Origin: an uncultured Acidimicrobiales bacterium
Lineage (GTDB): Bacteria; Actinomycetota; Acidimicrobiia; Acidimicrobiales; CADCTF01
Assembly: GCA_902805655.1 (NCBI GenBank)
Contig: CADCTF010000118.1
Coordinates: forward strand, 1-48,634
Length of the DNA stretch: 48,634 nucleotides
Direction: 5' to 3'
Shown: positions 1 to 7,565 of the stretch, one piece after another
How the letters are laid out: each line of letters starts with the position of its first letter
Numbering within the stretch: position 1 is the stretch's first letter
Program-made: the position numbers and the translations under genes
The notes under the pieces: generated by a model
What the model was told of the DNA's origin: nothing
What the model saw: only the letters and a program-made list of their open reading frames with translations
Database searches by the model: none

Positions 1-443
1 CCCAGCTCGGCACGGGCGAGGCGATGATCACGATCCTTTCCGAGCGCGGTGCCCCGACACCGGTCGTGTGGACGATGCTGCGGCCCCCCACCTCGTCCAT
101 GGCCGCCGTGCCGGTCGACGACATGGACGCCGCCGCCCGACAGGACCCGTTGTGGACGAGGTACGCGCAGGAGATCGACCGCGAGTCGGCGCGCGAGAAG
201 CTGGCGGCGCGGATGGCCGCCTCGGCCGAGGCCGAGGAGGCGGCGGCCGCAGTCGAGGAGGAGGTGGCGGCGGCACGGCGCCGCCGCAGCGAGCCGCCGC
301 CGCCGCCGGCCCGGCGCACCGGCGGCCGGGGGCGAGGCACCGACGAGAACCCGGTGGTCGACTACCTCAAGTCTCGGGAGGGCCGCAGCATGGTGAACAC
401 CGTCGCCCGCGGCGTCTTCTCGCTGTTGCGAAAGCGTCGCTGA
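1..443 (+). CDS. HerA-like ATPase (DUF853 type), C-terminal part
   Basis: The reading frame is open from the window edge, so only the last ~147 residues are visible. The segment LGTGEAMITILSERGAPTP matches the conserved end of the ATPase core of DUF853/HerA-type bacterial helicase-like proteins. It is followed by a helical stretch (YAQEIDRESAREKLAARM), an Ala/Glu-rich coiled-coil-like linker, an Arg/Pro-rich tract, and a final segment (SMVNTVARGVFSLLRKRR) that matches the usual family C-terminus. The Walker motifs lie upstream of the window. The family is associated with DNA translocation or unwinding, but the role of the DUF853 branch is poorly defined. A start at 24 is open but would leave out the core, so the gene is called as 5'-partial. 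Confidence 0.8.
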   Translation, partial: QLGTGEAMITILSERGAPTPVVWTMLRPPTSSMAAVPVDDMDAAARQDPLWTRYAQEIDRESAREKLAARMAASAEAEEAAAAVEEEVAAARRRRSEPPPPPARRTGGRGRGTDENPVVDYLKSREGRSMVNTVARGVFSLLRKRR

Positions 444-451
444 CGACGGCC

Positions 452-1447
452 GTGGTCGACGTCGCCGTGCTCGTCCTGCCGGCGGCGAACCGGGTCTACG
501 CCGGCTCGGCTCCGTCGCTCCTCGCTGCGGAGCTGGCGGTGCTCGACGCGCTGGCACTGGGTGGACGCCTGTCCGTGCCGGCCGTCGAGGTGCTCGGCGG
601 CGTCCCCTACGTGACCTTCTCCGGCGATCTCGATGCCGAGGCGCTCGCCGTGGTGTCGAACGCCTCGTCGCTCTACGCCGTGTTCGAGCGCGAAGGCGGC
701 GTCCTGCGACCGGTCGCACCGGCACGCCTCGAGCGCTGGGACGAGGACCTCGTGACCATCCCCCGCTACAGCGGCAAGACCAACGAACAGCTCACGCGGC
801 TCCTGCTCAACCTGACGGTGGCGGCGGCCGCCGGCAGCGGTGCGTTCACGGGACGGAAGCTGCGAGTGCTGGACCCGCTGTGTGGCCGTGGCACGACGCT
901 GAACGTGGCTGCGCTGTGCGGGTTCGACGCAGCCGGCGTCGACCTCGACGCGAGGGACGTGGATGCGTACGTGCACTTCTTCACCACCTGGCTGAAGGAC
1001 AAGCGGGCCAAGCACACCAGCCGGCGTCACGGGGCGTCCACCACCGTCACGTTCGCTCCCGACAAGGACGCGGCCAAGGCGGGCCGCACCCAGGAGGTGG
1101 TGGTCGTCGCGGGTGACACCACGTCGGTCGTGTCCCACTTCGGGAAGTCGTCGGTCGACGCCATCGTCGTCGACCTGCCGTATGGCGTGCAGCACGGCAG
1201 CCACAGCGAGAGCGGCCTGCGAAGGAGCCCGGCCGAGCTCCTGCCGACCGCCCTTCCGGCTTGGACGTCGGTGCTCCGGGCGGGCGGAGCCGCCGGGCTC
1301 TCGTGGAACGCGAAGGCGCTGCCTCGGGCCGAGATGATCCAGATGCTCGAAGCCGCGGGATTCTCGGTCGTGACCGGTGACGGCTTCGCCCACCGCGTGG
1401 ACCGGACCATCGATCGCGACATCGTGGTCGCCCGGAGGCCACGGTGA
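452..1447 (+). CDS. Putative RNA/DNA methyltransferase, TRM11/UPF0020 type
   Basis: About 331 residues if the GTG at 452 is the start, 8 bases after the HerA stop; a GTG at 467 is an alternative. The C-terminal half is a Rossmann methyltransferase. DPLCGRGTTLN (about residues 140-150) is the SAM-binding motif I of the UPF0020/TRM11 group. VVDLPYG (about 239-245) is the catalytic motif IV of the (D/N)PPY type, in the DLPYG form found in TRM11-like and 23S rRNA G-methylases. The N-terminal ~100 residues could be the RNA-binding part but I recognise no domain there. The substrate cannot be read from sequence. Tight spacing suggests co-transcription with the HerA-like gene and the following VOC gene. 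Confidence 0.75.
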   Translation: MVDVAVLVLPAANRVYAGSAPSLLAAELAVLDALALGGRLSVPAVEVLGGVPYVTFSGDLDAEALAVVSNASSLYAVFEREGGVLRPVAPARLERWDEDLVTIPRYSGKTNEQLTRLLLNLTVAAAAGSGAFTGRKLRVLDPLCGRGTTLNVAALCGFDAAGVDLDARDVDAYVHFFTTWLKDKRAKHTSRRHGASTTVTFAPDKDAAKAGRTQEVVVVAGDTTSVVSHFGKSSVDAIVVDLPYGVQHGSHSESGLRRSPAELLPTALPAWTSVLRAGGAAGLSWNAKALPRAEMIQMLEAAGFSVVTGDGFAHRVDRTIDRDIVVARRPR

Positions 1448-1460
1448 GCGTGCCGGCGCC

Positions 1461-1835
1461 ATGAAGCTGGCTGAGATCGTCTTCGACTGCGAGCACCCCG
1501 CTCGCCTGGCCCGCTTCTGGGTGGCTGTGCTCGACGGGTTCGAGGTGCGGGCCTACGACGAGGCCGAGATCGCCCGCCTGGCCGGGCTCGGCCTGACGCC
1601 GGAGACCGACCCGGTCGTGATGGTCGACGGCCCCGGTCTGCACCTCTGCTTCCAGAAGACCGACACCCGGGCGGGGCCGAAGAACAAGGTGCACCTCGAC
1701 GTCAGCGCGTCAGACCGGCCCGCGGAGGTCGACCGGGTTCGCGCCCTGGGAGCCACGGTCGTCGCCGAGCTCGCGTCGAGCACCTGGCTGCACGACCCCG
1801 AGGGGAACGACTTCTGCATCACGGACCCGAGGTAG
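1461..1835 (+). CDS. VOC-superfamily glyoxalase-like protein
   Basis: A 124-residue protein with the single-module betaalphabetabetabeta pattern of the Glyoxalase_6 group. The N-terminus has EHPARLARFWVAVL, the middle has VHLDVSASDRP, and the end has the typical DPEGNDFCI signature that in metal-dependent members carries a ligand Glu. Such proteins are small dioxygenase, isomerase or resistance folds, and the specific reaction is unknown. The ATG at 1461 is 14 bases after the methyltransferase stop, so it is probably the last gene of a three-gene plus-strand unit. It converges on the DoxX gene. Confidence 0.8.
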   Translation: MKLAEIVFDCEHPARLARFWVAVLDGFEVRAYDEAEIARLAGLGLTPETDPVVMVDGPGLHLCFQKTDTRAGPKNKVHLDVSASDRPAEVDRVRALGATVVAELASSTWLHDPEGNDFCITDPR

Positions 1836-1838
1836 GCC

Positions 1839-2351
1839 CTAGCCCGCCGGGCGGTCGGGCCTCCAGAACAGGGCCAGCACGAGCGCCGCACCCGCCGCAC
1901 CGAGCACGAGGGTGAGCGCGCCGACGGCTGCCCCGGACAGCTCGTCGGTCAGGCCGAGTGCGTTGTCCACGCTCGCTGCCCCACCCCCGATGGCGCCGAT
2001 CGCCACGGCGGCGGCGATGAGCACCAGCACGTACTCGTAGCCCTCACCCTTGCGGAAGATGAAGAAGCCGTTCTTGAGGTGGTTGGCCACGAGGGCCACG
2101 CCCATGGTGCCCACCACGCCGGCCGCCGCCAGCGGTGTCAGCAGTCCGACGATCAACATCGGCCCCACGGCGAGCTCCGTGTACGTCGCCAGCCGGGCGT
2201 TCAGCCAACCGGGGCGGATGCCGATCGACTCGAACCATCGGCCCGTTCCGGCGAGCCGTCCACCGCCGAACGCGTGGTTCCAACCGTGGGCCAGCATCAC
2301 GAAGCCGACGGAGACCCGCAGCGCCAGGCTGGCGACGTCGACCCCTTCCAC
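1839..2351 (-). CDS. DoxX family membrane protein
   Basis: A 170-residue integral membrane protein with four hydrophobic segments. The DoxX signature is visible at the start (LALRVSVGFVMLAHGWNHAFGG) and in the second helix region (ATYTELAVGPMLIVGLLTP). The conserved block NHLKNGFFIFRKGEGYEYVLVL-like segment near residues 89-111 is also typical. DoxX proteins lie in the cytoplasmic membrane; some take part in thiol or quinone redox chemistry, others are uncharacterised. The start is GTG at 2351, 13 bases downstream of the RmlC-like stop, so this is the last gene of the minus-strand block that begins at PilT or the MBL gene. Confidence 0.85.
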   Translation of the reverse strand: MEGVDVASLALRVSVGFVMLAHGWNHAFGGGRLAGTGRWFESIGIRPGWLNARLATYTELAVGPMLIVGLLTPLAAAGVVGTMGVALVANHLKNGFFIFRKGEGYEYVLVLIAAAVAIGAIGGGAASVDNALGLTDELSGAAVGALTLVLGAAGAALVLALFWRPDRPAG

Positions 2352-2364
2352 GCGAACCGAGCCG

Positions 2365-2910
2365 TCAGGCGGGCCGGGTGGCCTCGGCGAACGAGGGCTG
2401 ACCCGCGTCCTTCACCGAGATCTGAGCGGGGTTCGCGATGTCGACCGGCAGCGGCCACGCGATGCCGAGGGCCGCATCGAGCGGGTGGACCGCCGTGCCG
2501 GCCATACCCGGCACCCACTCACTGTCGAAGGAGTAGAGGTACTGGGTGTCGGTGACGGACTGGAAGCCGTTGCACACGCCCTTGGGTACCAGCACCTGAC
2601 GACCCTGCGTGAGCCGGACCGTTACGACCTTCCCGTAGGACGGCGACGTTGGCCGCGCGTCGACGTACGCACCGAACGCCTCGCCGGCCGCCACCGACAC
2701 CAGCTTGTGCATGTCTTCGCCGTGCAAGCCCCGGAGGGCACCCTGGCGCGTCTCGGTGACGTTGAGCTGCATCCAGGGCCCGAGGTCGGGCAAGCCGACC
2801 TCACGCCATGACGAGGCCCGGTAGAACTCGCGCACGACGCCACGTTCGTCGTCGATCTGCTTCATGGTGATGACCACGAGGCCGTCGATCTCCGTGCGCT
2901 CGACCGACAT
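2365..2910 (-). CDS. dTDP-4-dehydrorhamnose 3,5-epimerase-like protein (RmlC family)
   Basis: About 181 residues of RmlC-type cupin. The catalytic-base region GALRGLHGEDMHKLV places a His at residue 63, as in characterised RmlC enzymes. GEAFGAYVDARPTSPSYGK and QGRQVLVPKGVCNGFQ follow in the expected order. In the second motif the usual His of P-G-x-x-HGF is Asn (residue 114), a variation also seen in other sugar epimerases and isomerases of the fold, so the exact substrate is uncertain. The ATG at 2910 is preferred because a GGTGGCGG stretch precedes it; an in-frame GTG at 2925 is possible. No other rhamnose genes are nearby, so the dTDP-sugar role is inferred from the family alone. Confidence 0.75.
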   Translation of the reverse strand: MSVERTEIDGLVVITMKQIDDERGVVREFYRASSWREVGLPDLGPWMQLNVTETRQGALRGLHGEDMHKLVSVAAGEAFGAYVDARPTSPSYGKVVTVRLTQGRQVLVPKGVCNGFQSVTDTQYLYSFDSEWVPGMAGTAVHPLDAALGIAWPLPVDIANPAQISVKDAGQPSFAEATRPA

Positions 2911-2928
2911 GGGGATGACCGCCACCGG

Positions 2929-3435
2929 CTAGGGCTCGAAGCGGCCGTAGCCGCCGCGGTAGAAGAGCAGTGGCTGACCCTGGTACGTGGCGTTCATCTC
3001 CACGACCCGCCCCAGCACGAGGATGTGATCCCCTGCAGGCTGTTCCGCCTCCACCCTGCAGTCGATGGATGCCAGCACCTCGGAGAGCACCGGCGAACCC
3101 GTCGCACCCGGCTTCCAGCCAATGCCCTGGAACTTGTCGACCGCCTTGGCCGCGAACGCCCGGCAGATCGTCTCCTGGGTCTCGGAGAGCACGTTCACGC
3201 AGAACACCCCGGACTCCCGGATCTTCGGCAACGTCGACGACGTGGTCTGCGCGAGGAAGGCCACGAGCGGCGGGTCGAGCGACACGGAGGTGAACGACAC
3301 GCACGTGAAGCCGGCTGGCTGACAGTCGGACACGGTGGTGATGATGGTGATGCCGGTGCAGAAGTGACCCAGCACCCGCCGGTAGTGAGCCGCGTCGATG
3401 GTCGGTGCGCTGGTGGCCTCGAGGTCGTCGGTCAC
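2929..3435 (-). CDS. Flavin reductase-like FMN-binding protein
   Basis: A 168-residue split-barrel flavin reductase (HpaC/PF01613 type). The N-terminal motif AAHYRRVLGHFCTGITIITT is the standard opening of this family, followed by GFTCVSFTSVSLDPPLVAF, which forms the flavin site. The C-terminal DHILVLGRV segment contains the conserved D-H pair. Members supply reduced FMN or FAD to a partner monooxygenase, or reduce flavins alone. No obvious two-component monooxygenase lies beside it. The GTG start at 3435 sits 6 bases downstream of a TAGGGT box, consistent with an internal leaderless promoter even though the gene lies only 9 bases after the MBL stop. Confidence 0.85.
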   Translation of the reverse strand: MTDDLEATSAPTIDAAHYRRVLGHFCTGITIITTVSDCQPAGFTCVSFTSVSLDPPLVAFLAQTTSSTLPKIRESGVFCVNVLSETQETICRAFAAKAVDKFQGIGWKPGATGSPVLSEVLASIDCRVEAEQPAGDHILVLGRVVEMNATYQGQPLLFYRGGYGRFEP

Positions 3436-3441
3436 CGGGCG

Positions 3442-3447
3442 ACCCTA
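3442..3447 (-). promoter_or_regulatory. -10 box (TAGGGT) for flavin reductase gene
   Basis: The minus strand reads TAGGGT, then 6 bases, then the GTG start at 3435. The box overlaps the TAG stop of the upstream MBL gene, so chance is possible, but spacing fits the recurrent TAnnnT pattern in this window. Confidence 0.4.
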
Positions 3448-4281
3448 CGAGCGGTGGAGGGTCTGGCTCAAGCCCTCGTAGGCGGCGAACACCTCGACGC
3501 CGGCCATGGCACCGAGGCACCGGGCCTGGCTCTGCAGCGCGTCGACGAAGTCGTCCCCGTGGGAGGGGTCGTGGTGGAACATGGCCAGGCGGCGGGCGCC
3601 CGCCAGCTTGGCCACCAGCACCGCGTAGTCGACGGTGCAGTGACCCCACGAAGCCTTCTCGGCGAACTCGGCCAGGGTGTACTGCGAGTCGTGGATCAAC
3701 AGGTCCACGCCTTCGCACAGCTCGAGCACGGATCCGGCGACGGTGTTGAGGCCGAGGGGCGCCTGGTGGTCGCTGATGTAGGCGACGCTCAGTCCGTGCC
3801 AGTCGATGCGGTAGCCGACCGTGGGCCCGCAGTGCGGTACCTGGCGCACCTTCACGAGGGCCTCCCCGACGGCGAAGTCCTCGTCGACCACGTCGTGGAA
3901 GGTGATCTCGCCGCGGAGATCCTCGAAGTGCACGGGGAAGTAGGGCGGCTTCATGAGCTCGCCGAAGACCTCGCCGAGGGTCCCCTTCTCCTGCACCGGA
4001 CCGTAGATGTCCAGCCGGGCGCCGGGCCGATCGGCCGGCGGGAAGAACGGCAGGCCCTGCACGTGGTCCCAGTGGATGTGGGTCACCAGGGCCGTGCCGC
4101 GAAAGGACCCGTCGGTCGGTTGGGTCTCACCGAAGGACCGCAGACCCGTGCCCAGGTCGAGGATGATCGGCGGCTCGCCGTCCACCTCCAGCGCGACGCA
4201 GGCCGTGTTGCCCCCGTACCGTCGGTTCGCTTCGCTTGGGCACGGGGTCGAGCCCCTGACGCCCCAGAATGTGACCCTCAC
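3445..4281 (-). CDS. Metallo-beta-lactamase fold hydrolase
   Basis: A 278-residue MBL-fold protein of the branch that starts MRVTFWGVRGSTPCP, typical of cyclic-nucleotide phosphodiesterase or RNase Z-like hydrolases. The metal motif is THIHWDH (residues 67-73), with further ligands likely at PHCG (about 149), ISDHQ (about 169) and FHHDPSH (about 238). This branch often hydrolyses phosphodiesters, and some members have a sensor domain, which is absent here. It starts with GTG preceded by an AGGGGGG ribosome site at a 7-base distance. A CRP-like palindrome lies about 60 bases upstream, which is interesting for a possible cyclic-nucleotide enzyme. Confidence 0.8.
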   Translation of the reverse strand: MRVTFWGVRGSTPCPSEANRRYGGNTACVALEVDGEPPIILDLGTGLRSFGETQPTDGSFRGTALVTHIHWDHVQGLPFFPPADRPGARLDIYGPVQEKGTLGEVFGELMKPPYFPVHFEDLRGEITFHDVVDEDFAVGEALVKVRQVPHCGPTVGYRIDWHGLSVAYISDHQAPLGLNTVAGSVLELCEGVDLLIHDSQYTLAEFAEKASWGHCTVDYAVLVAKLAGARRLAMFHHDPSHGDDFVDALQSQARCLGAMAGVEVFAAYEGLSQTLHRS

Positions 4282-4288
4282 CGAGGCA

Positions 4289-4295
4289 CCCCCCT
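4289..4295 (-). promoter_or_regulatory. Ribosome binding site of MBL gene
   Basis: The minus strand reads AGGGGGG 7 bases before the GTG at 4281. This supports that GTG over the nearby out-of-frame GTG at 4289. Confidence 0.5.
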
Positions 4296-4340
4296 AGGTG
4301 GCGATGAGGTTACCCAGGTGGAGCACGACGCTTGCCCTCC

Positions 4341-4356
4341 TGTGACGGAAGTCACC
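4341..4356. promoter_or_regulatory. CRP/GlxR-like palindrome
   Basis: TGTGACGGAAGTCACC matches the CRP-family consensus TGTGA-N6-TCACA at 9 of 10 defined bases. The inner GTGAC-GGAA-GTCAC is a perfect 5-base inverted repeat. It lies between the PilT stop and the MBL start, about 60 bases upstream of the latter. Function as an operator is inference; it could equally form a small hairpin after pilT. Confidence 0.35.
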
Positions 4357-4376
4357 CGCGAAGCGGACGGCGGGGT

Positions 4377-5540
4377 TCAGCGGCCAGTGGTCGCCGACAC
4401 GAGGCCGGCCTGCTGGAGCATCACCTTGAGGTCGTGGGGGCTCGTCGCGGTGGTCATGGCACCCCGCATGTCGACCAGACCGCGCTGGTACAGCTTCACG
4501 AGGGCCTGGTCGAAGGTCTGCATGCCGTAGTACTCGCCGTCGGCGATGATCGCGTGCATCTCGCCGCCCTTGGTCGAGTCGACGATGCAGTTCTGGATCC
4601 GTCCGTTCACGATCATCACCTCGAGGGCAGCCACCCGGCCCTTGCCATCGGCCGTGGGCACGAGGCGCTGGCAGATCGTGCCTTTGAGCGCACCGGCGAG
4701 GGCGACCCGGATCTGGTGCTGTTGGTGAGGCGGGAAGAAGTCGACGATGCGGTTCACCGTCTCGGTGGCGTCGATGGTGTGCAGCGTCGAGAACACCAGG
4801 TGGCCGGTCTCGGCCGCGCTCAAAGCGGCCGACACGGTCTCCTGGTCACGCATCTCGCCGACGAGGATCACGTCGGGATCCTGGCGCATCGCGGCGCGCA
4901 TGGCGGCGGCGAAGTTGTTGGTGTCGAAGCCGATCTCGCGCTGGTTGATGGCAGCGAACTTGTCGCGGTGGAGCACCTCGATCGGATCTTCGATCGTCAC
5001 GATGTGGCACTCGCGATGGTTGTTGATGTAGTCGATCATGGCGGCGAGGGTCGTCGTCTTTCCCGAACCGGTCGGACCGGTGACGAGCACGAGCCCGCGA
5101 TGCTCGCTGGACAGGCGGGCCACCACCTCGGGCAGTCCGAGCTCCTCGAAGCTGGCCGCTGAGGTCTGCACCCGGCGGAAGATCATGCCGACGGTGCCCC
5201 GCTGGCGGAAGGCGTTCACCCGGAAGCGTCCGAGGTTGGGCACCGAGTACGCGAAGTCGACGTCGTTGCGCTCCTCGAACTGCTGAGCCACGTCGTTGCG
5301 CATGATGGCGCTGGCCATCTCGGCCGTCTGGTCCGGCGTCAGGGAGGGCTCGTCCAGCCGGGTCAAGGCCCCGTTGACGCGGATGCGCGGAGGCGAGCCG
5401 ACCTTGATGTGGAGGTCCGACCCTTGTTGATCCGCCAAGTGGTGCAACAGCGCGTCGAGCAGTTCGTGGGCCACTGCGGGAGCATCGGCAGATGTGGACC
5501 GGCGCTTGATGGCGAGGGTGGGGCTACGTTGACCCGGCAT
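4377..5540 (-). CDS. pilT: Type IV pilus retraction ATPase PilT
   Basis: About 387 residues of a PilT/VirB11-type secretion ATPase. Seen in order (numbered from the ATG at 5540): the N-terminal segment GSDLHIKVGSPP; Walker A GPTGSGKT (155-162); Asp box TIEDPIE (182-188); Walker B DPDVILVGEMRD (221-232); His box GHLVFSTLHT (246-255); and a C-terminal RIQNCIVD in place of the AIRNLIRE retraction motif. PilT powers pilus depolymerisation at the cytoplasmic membrane. No pilin, PilB or PilC gene is adjacent. Start choice is uncertain: ATG 5540 shares CATG with the divergent hydrolase, an in-frame TTG lies at 5570, and GTG 5474 would give a start more typical of the family. Confidence 0.9.
   Translation of the reverse strand: MPGQRSPTLAIKRRSTSADAPAVAHELLDALLHHLADQQGSDLHIKVGSPPRIRVNGALTRLDEPSLTPDQTAEMASAIMRNDVAQQFEERNDVDFAYSVPNLGRFRVNAFRQRGTVGMIFRRVQTSAASFEELGLPEVVARLSSEHRGLVLVTGPTGSGKTTTLAAMIDYINNHRECHIVTIEDPIEVLHRDKFAAINQREIGFDTNNFAAAMRAAMRQDPDVILVGEMRDQETVSAALSAAETGHLVFSTLHTIDATETVNRIVDFFPPHQQHQIRVALAGALKGTICQRLVPTADGKGRVAALEVMIVNGRIQNCIVDSTKGGEMHAIIADGEYYGMQTFDQALVKLYQRGLVDMRGAMTTATSPHDLKVMLQQAGLVSATTGR
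5525..5530 (+). promoter_or_regulatory. -10 box (TACGTT) for alpha/beta hydrolase gene
   Basis: TACGTT ends 8 bases before the ATG at 5539, giving an essentially leaderless transcript. The box lies inside the pilT coding region on the opposite strand. Confidence 0.45.
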
Positions 5541-6408
5541 GGGGCTGGAAGAGGGCCGGGTCACGGCCAACGGTGTGGACTTCGCCTACCTCGCGGCCGG
5601 TCCGCCCGACGGCCCGGTGGCCCTCTGCCTCCACGGGTTCCCGGACACAGCGTGGAGCTACCGGCACCTGCTCCCCGAGCTGGCCGCGGCCGGCTACCGC
5701 GCCGTCGCTCCCTTCATGCGGGGGTATGCGCCGACCTCGGTAGCCACCAGCGGGCACTACCAGACAGGGGCGCTCGTGGCCGACGCCTGCGCGCTGCACG
5801 AGGCTCTCGAAGCCGACGAGCGGGCGGTGCTGATCGGCCATGACTGGGGCGCCACTGCGGTGTGGGGAGCGGCGTCGTACGAGCCCCATCGCTGGCGCCG
5901 GGTCGTGGCCGCCTCCGTGCCGCCCGGCGCCCGGCTCTTCTCCTCGTACGACCAGATCAAGCGCAGCTTCTACATGTGGTTCTTCCAGCTGCCGCTGGCC
6001 GAGGCCGTCGTCGCTCTCGACGACCTCGAGTTCATCAACCGGCTGTGGGCCGACTGGTCACCCGGCTACGACGCGACGGAGGACCTCGGGCACGTGCGCC
6101 GAGCTCTCGGCGACGGGGCGAACCTCACCGCCGCGCTCGGTTACTACCGGGCCACCTTCGACCGGTCACGCCAGAGCCCCGACCTGGAGCAGCAGCAGAA
6201 GGCGATCGGAGCGCCGCACACCCAGCCCACCCTGTACCTCCACGGCATGCAGGACGGGTGCATCGGCGTGGAGCTGGTTGAAGGCGTCGATGCCCGGCTC
6301 CCCGAGGGTTCCCGGGTGGAGATCGTCGAGGGCGCCGGCCACTTCCTGCACCTGGAGAAGCCGGCCGAGGTGAACGCCCTCATCCTGTCGTTCCTGTCCG
6401 AGGGCTGA
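5539..6408 (+). CDS. Alpha/beta hydrolase, epoxide hydrolase/haloalkane dehalogenase type
   Basis: A 289-residue alpha/beta-fold hydrolase. HGFPDT (32-37) forms the oxyanion-hole loop. GHDWG (100-104) places an Asp nucleophile at 102, which indicates the epoxide hydrolase or dehalogenase branch rather than a serine esterase. EGAGHFLHLEKPAEV near the C-terminus carries the catalytic His. The cap region contains conserved aromatic residues but gives no substrate. The ATG is 8 bases after a TACGTT hexamer and overlaps the possible pilT start on the other strand by two bases, so the two genes share a very compact divergent region. Confidence 0.85.
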   Translation: MGLEEGRVTANGVDFAYLAAGPPDGPVALCLHGFPDTAWSYRHLLPELAAAGYRAVAPFMRGYAPTSVATSGHYQTGALVADACALHEALEADERAVLIGHDWGATAVWGAASYEPHRWRRVVAASVPPGARLFSSYDQIKRSFYMWFFQLPLAEAVVALDDLEFINRLWADWSPGYDATEDLGHVRRALGDGANLTAALGYYRATFDRSRQSPDLEQQQKAIGAPHTQPTLYLHGMQDGCIGVELVEGVDARLPEGSRVEIVEGAGHFLHLEKPAEVNALILSFLSEG

Positions 6409-6422
6409 CACCCCCTCGGGCC

Positions 6423-6644
6423 TCAGGCGGTCGGGTCCTCCAAGGGCGCGGTCGCCTCGTCGGAGGTCCGATGCTCGACGAACGACGACGGCGCCGCCTC
6501 CCGGTCCTCCGAGCGGACGTCGGAGTCCTCGAGGATCAGCTCGGCCTGGCGCTGTGGGTCGTCGCTGCCCGCCACCTGCTCGGCTCCGGTGGGGTGCGCC
6601 GCCCGGGTGTCGGCTCGGTCTGCGTGCTGCTCGCTCTCCGCCAT
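6423..6644 (-). CDS. Small acidic conserved protein of unknown function
   Basis: A 73-residue protein starting at the ATG at 6644 (a GTG at 6650 would add two residues). It is strongly acidic and contains QAELILEDSDVRSEDRE and a C-terminal FVEHRTSDEAT. Short proteins with an AE-(A/L)-ILEDSE core and an EHRTSDE end recur in actinobacteria, as I recall, but no function is known to me. It sits between the convergent hydrolase and the MutY operon, 54 bases beyond the mutY stop. No Cys and no membrane segment are present. Confidence 0.55.
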   Translation of the reverse strand: MAESEQHADRADTRAAHPTGAEQVAGSDDPQRQAELILEDSDVRSEDREAAPSSFVEHRTSDEATAPLEDPTA

Positions 6645-6698
6645 GGGCACAGTCTGGCGCGCGCGTCACCGCGAGGGTCGATGGACTCGGCCGGGAGA

Positions 6699-7562
6699 TC
6701 AGGATGGCAGCCGCCACCCGTCCTGATCGTGGTGGATCATCCCTTCGAGCAAGAGGCCGGCCGCGACCCGCTCTGCCCGGGCGGAGTGGTCGGGCCACCC
6801 CATCACCTCAGCGAGGCGCTCGTCGCTCACGGTGCCGTGGCAGAGCGCAGCCACGAGCCGGCCTCGACCCTCGCGATCCGATCCTGGGAAGCTGCTCTGC
6901 GTCCCCGACGTCCCGGCGGAGCCGGTGGCCGGGTCGGGGTCGGGACGGCCCCCCAGCCACCAGGCGCACCACTTGGTCACCGGGCACACCGCACAGCGGG
7001 GTGAGCGCTTCGTACAGACGGTGGCGCCCAGGTCGAGGACGGCCGAGTTCCAAGCCCACCCTGCGCCGGGCGGCACTGCGTCGTCGGCCGCGGCCTGGAC
7101 CTCTCGATGCGCCAGCCGCCCGCCCGCCAGCCGGGCGTGCACGCGCGCCGCGTTGGTGTCCACCACGCCGACGTCGGCCTCGTATGCGAAGGCGAGCACC
7201 GCCCGAGCGGTGTACGGGCCGACGCCGGGGAGGGCGAGCAGCTCTGGCAGCGAGCTCGGCAAGCGGCCGTCGTGCCGCTCGACGCATCGCCGGGCGGCTC
7301 GATGCAGGTTGAGGGCCCGCCGGTTGTAGCCGAGACCGGCCCACATGCGCAGGACCTCGCCGGACGGCGAGGTGGCACAAGATGCGGGGTCGGGGAACCG
7401 CTCCAGGAAGGCCCGGTACGGCCCGACCACGCGGGCGACCTGCGTCTGCTGCAGCATCAGCTCGCTCACGAGCACGGCCCACGGGTCCCGGGTGTCCCGC
7501 CACGGAAGGTCACGTCGGGTGCGCGCGCTCCAGGCCAGCAGGTCGTCCTGCCACCCGGCCAC
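6699..7562 (-). CDS. mutY: A/G-specific adenine glycosylase, short form
   Basis: A 287-residue HhH-GPD base-excision glycosylase. Glu34 in ELMLQQTQV is the MutY catalytic acid. LPGVGPYTARAV (111-122) is the helix-hairpin-helix, and VVDTNAARV (Asp135) carries the second catalytic residue. The [4Fe-4S] cluster ligands are C183-x6-C190-x2-C193-x5-C199. It removes adenine mispaired with 8-oxoguanine. The protein lacks most of the NUDIX-like C-terminal domain of ~350-residue E. coli MutY, as is common in actinobacteria. The C-terminal ~60 residues resemble a winged-helix-like tail. It is the third gene of a MaoC/SGNH/MutY unit, 3 bases after the SGNH stop. Confidence 0.9.
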   Translation of the reverse strand: MAGWQDDLLAWSARTRRDLPWRDTRDPWAVLVSELMLQQTQVARVVGPYRAFLERFPDPASCATSPSGEVLRMWAGLGYNRRALNLHRAARRCVERHDGRLPSSLPELLALPGVGPYTARAVLAFAYEADVGVVDTNAARVHARLAGGRLAHREVQAAADDAVPPGAGWAWNSAVLDLGATVCTKRSPRCAVCPVTKWCAWWLGGRPDPDPATGSAGTSGTQSSFPGSDREGRGRLVAALCHGTVSDERLAEVMGWPDHSARAERVAAGLLLEGMIHHDQDGWRLPS

Positions 7563-7565
7563 CGG

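Noticed and set aside
3025-4530. A 501-codon plus-strand frame opposite the flavin reductase and MBL genes.
   Set aside because: The minus strand carries recognisable flavin reductase and MBL signatures, and the plus frame crosses the MBL/pilT gap without any known motif.
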